A stretch of 22,395 nucleotides of DNA from a virus: the IMG/VR virus record IMGVR_UViG_3300021962_009333, positions 1 to 22,395 of that record; one strand, written 5' to 3'. The notes under the pieces were generated by a model, which saw only the letters and a program-made list of their open reading frames with translations, searched no databases and had not been told where the DNA came from. A program made the translations under genes and the position numbers. Positions 21,322-22,395 of the stretch are shown one piece after another; positions within the stretch are counted from its first letter, which is position 1; every line of letters begins with the position of its first letter.

Positions 21322-22395
21322 ATGAGTGTAATTCACGCCCCAAAAGGTATCAAAAATCAATACAAATTAAAAGAGAGTGATTTTTTAAAAACACCATCTA
21401 TAATAAAAGTTGATATTGGTAATCAGCCCACGCACTATGAGGCATATCTTTACTTAATAACTGACATACCCACTAAAAGAAAATATTTAGGAATACATAA
21501 AAAGAACGATAAAGTTTATTGGACTTCCGCATCCGATAAGGAATTATTAAAACTTTTACAAGGAAGTGAAGGTAGAATTGAATATAAAATATTAGAGTAT
21601 GGCTTTTTATCTGCAATACAAACGAAAGAGCATAAATTACTCTTGCAAAATAATGCAGCAAATTCCGATGAATGGTTTAATAAACAAAATGGATATGTTT
21701 ATTCAGAGAGTGTAGATTATACAATAATCAATAAATTGATTAAAAGAATCAAATCCGGTGAATGGAAATCCAATACCAAAGAAAGTGTAAAAGAATTATT
21801 TGAAAATACACCAACGTGGCAAATTAGAGCCGAAGAATATGTTCCCGCATTACTTAAAGAGTTAAAAGATATTTTAACTGCGGCTGGTAATAATACCGAT
21901 AAATGTAATCCAATTGTAATTTTAGAAAATAGATTAAATGGTAAAATTTATGATGAAACGGATTTAAGAATTGATGGGGCACACACATTAAAAGCTGCAT
22001 ATGAAGTAGGTTCTCAAGAAATACATACAATACGGATACCTGAAGCAATACATAAAGTATTAAACAATACCGAGGTTGAAGTATTGGCATCATTTCTAAA
22101 TGCAAAAGAAGAAATAATAAAAGAGCCGAATTCAAAGGAAACTGCTGCAAAATTTATTTTCAATCGTTACTTAAAAAGTAATGAAGATTATAATTCGGAT
22201 TCTAATATAGAATATCTGAAAGGTTGCGGATTCCAATCTTCAACAGATAGAAAAAAGATTTTGGAGATGGCAAAGGAGATGATTAAAACTTATGATAAAG
22301 AAACTAAGTTTAATATAGTTCTCATTGATTATAAGGAAGCGGATAGTGATATTTTAAATAAAAAAATTAAAGAATTAGAATCCGACGTAAAATTA
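21322..22395 (+). CDS. GIY-YIG-like plus ParB-like domain protein (partial, 3' end outside window)
   Basis: The frame is open from ATG 21322 to the window end, giving 358 residues. At the N-terminus EAYLYLITD (40-48), RKYLGIHKK (53-61), YWTSASDKELLK (66-77) and TKEHKLLLQNN (101-111, candidate catalytic E103) follow the order of a GIY-YIG nuclease, although the first motif is degenerate (YLYL). At 215-240 LRIDGAHTLKAAYEVG, then EIHTIRIPE, resembles the ParB/Srx-type nuclease motif (IDG-H-x-L-x-AA-x-x-x-G). The region about 265-330 (SKETAAKFIF, EYLKGCGFQSSTDRKKILEMAKEM) looks helical and may bind DNA. It could be a free-standing homing endonuclease or a DNA-binding regulator. Its own promoter and preceding terminator make it an independent unit. 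Confidence 0.6.
   Translation, partial: MSVIHAPKGIKNQYKLKESDFLKTPSIIKVDIGNQPTHYEAYLYLITDIPTKRKYLGIHKKNDKVYWTSASDKELLKLLQGSEGRIEYKILEYGFLSAIQTKEHKLLLQNNAANSDEWFNKQNGYVYSESVDYTIINKLIKRIKSGEWKSNTKESVKELFENTPTWQIRAEEYVPALLKELKDILTAAGNNTDKCNPIVILENRLNGKIYDETDLRIDGAHTLKAAYEVGSQEIHTIRIPEAIHKVLNNTEVEVLASFLNAKEEIIKEPNSKETAAKFIFNRYLKSNEDYNSDSNIEYLKGCGFQSSTDRKKILEMAKEMIKTYDKETKFNIVLIDYKEADSDILNKKIKELESDVKL

Noticed and set aside
1-22395. CRISPR arrays, tRNA or rRNA genes, insertion sequences
   Set aside because: No regularly spaced repeats, cloverleaf-like segments in gaps, transposase motifs or terminal inverted repeats were seen; gaps are too short to hold most of these.

Overview
The window looks like part of the genome of a tailed, T4-like bacteriophage infecting a Bacteroidetes (Flavobacteria-like) host. 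The evidence is as follows. Every supportable gene is on the + strand, genes are tightly packed (gaps of a few bases or 1-nt TAATG overlaps), and the DNA is AT-rich. The gene set is the T4-type replication and nucleotide module: gp32-like SSB, UvsX/RecA, 5' nuclease, DnaB-type helicase, NrdA/NrdB, PhoH, thioredoxin, dCMP deaminase and a GroES co-chaperonin. Intergenic promoters have the Bacteroidetes form TTTG-N19/20-TAnnTTTG, and nearly all starts lack a Shine-Dalgarno sequence. The family assignments come from motifs read by eye, with no database search.

Layout: (a) 1-3464 holds virion-type genes: the tail end of one gene, a 741-aa putative baseplate/hub protein, a 124-aa unknown, and a PhyH-type Fe(II)/2-oxoglutarate dioxygenase joined to it by a 1-nt overlap. 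(b) 3466-4768 is a self-contained promoter plus a compact family-A DNA polymerase of 421 aa without a recognisable exonuclease. (c) 4820-7384 holds a 713-aa protein (unassigned, probably virion-associated) and a 138-aa unknown. (d) 7385-8895 is a promoter followed by a SAM methyltransferase, a DUF1599/Nmad1 protein and dCMP deaminase. (e) 8896-13974 is a promoter and a long, possibly structured leader, followed by SSB, UvsX, 5' nuclease, GroES, a small unknown and the replicative helicase. (f) 14072-18007 holds NrdB, NrdA, a 41-aa basic protein, PhoH and thioredoxin. (g) 18012-21242 is an accessory cassette: a small HTH protein, a 52-aa protein, two tandem Mom-like (GNAT-fold DNA-modification) paralogues, and a DUF4338/DruA-like protein closed by a rho-independent terminator. 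(h) 21254-end is a promoter and an open-ended gene with a GIY-YIG-like N-terminus and a ParB-like motif.

How the genes fit together: dCMP deaminase, NrdAB and thioredoxin supply dNTPs. SSB, UvsX, the 5' nuclease, the helicase and possibly the family-A polymerase replicate and recombine the phage DNA. GroES and the virion genes serve particle assembly. The two Mom-like genes, the DUF4338 gene, Nmad1 and the methyltransferase together suggest, by inference only, that this phage modifies its DNA or nucleotides, and this is the most interesting part of the window. Regulation appears to rely on one host-type promoter class with almost invariant spacing. Three of these promoters sit so close to the ATG that the transcripts should be leaderless or nearly so.
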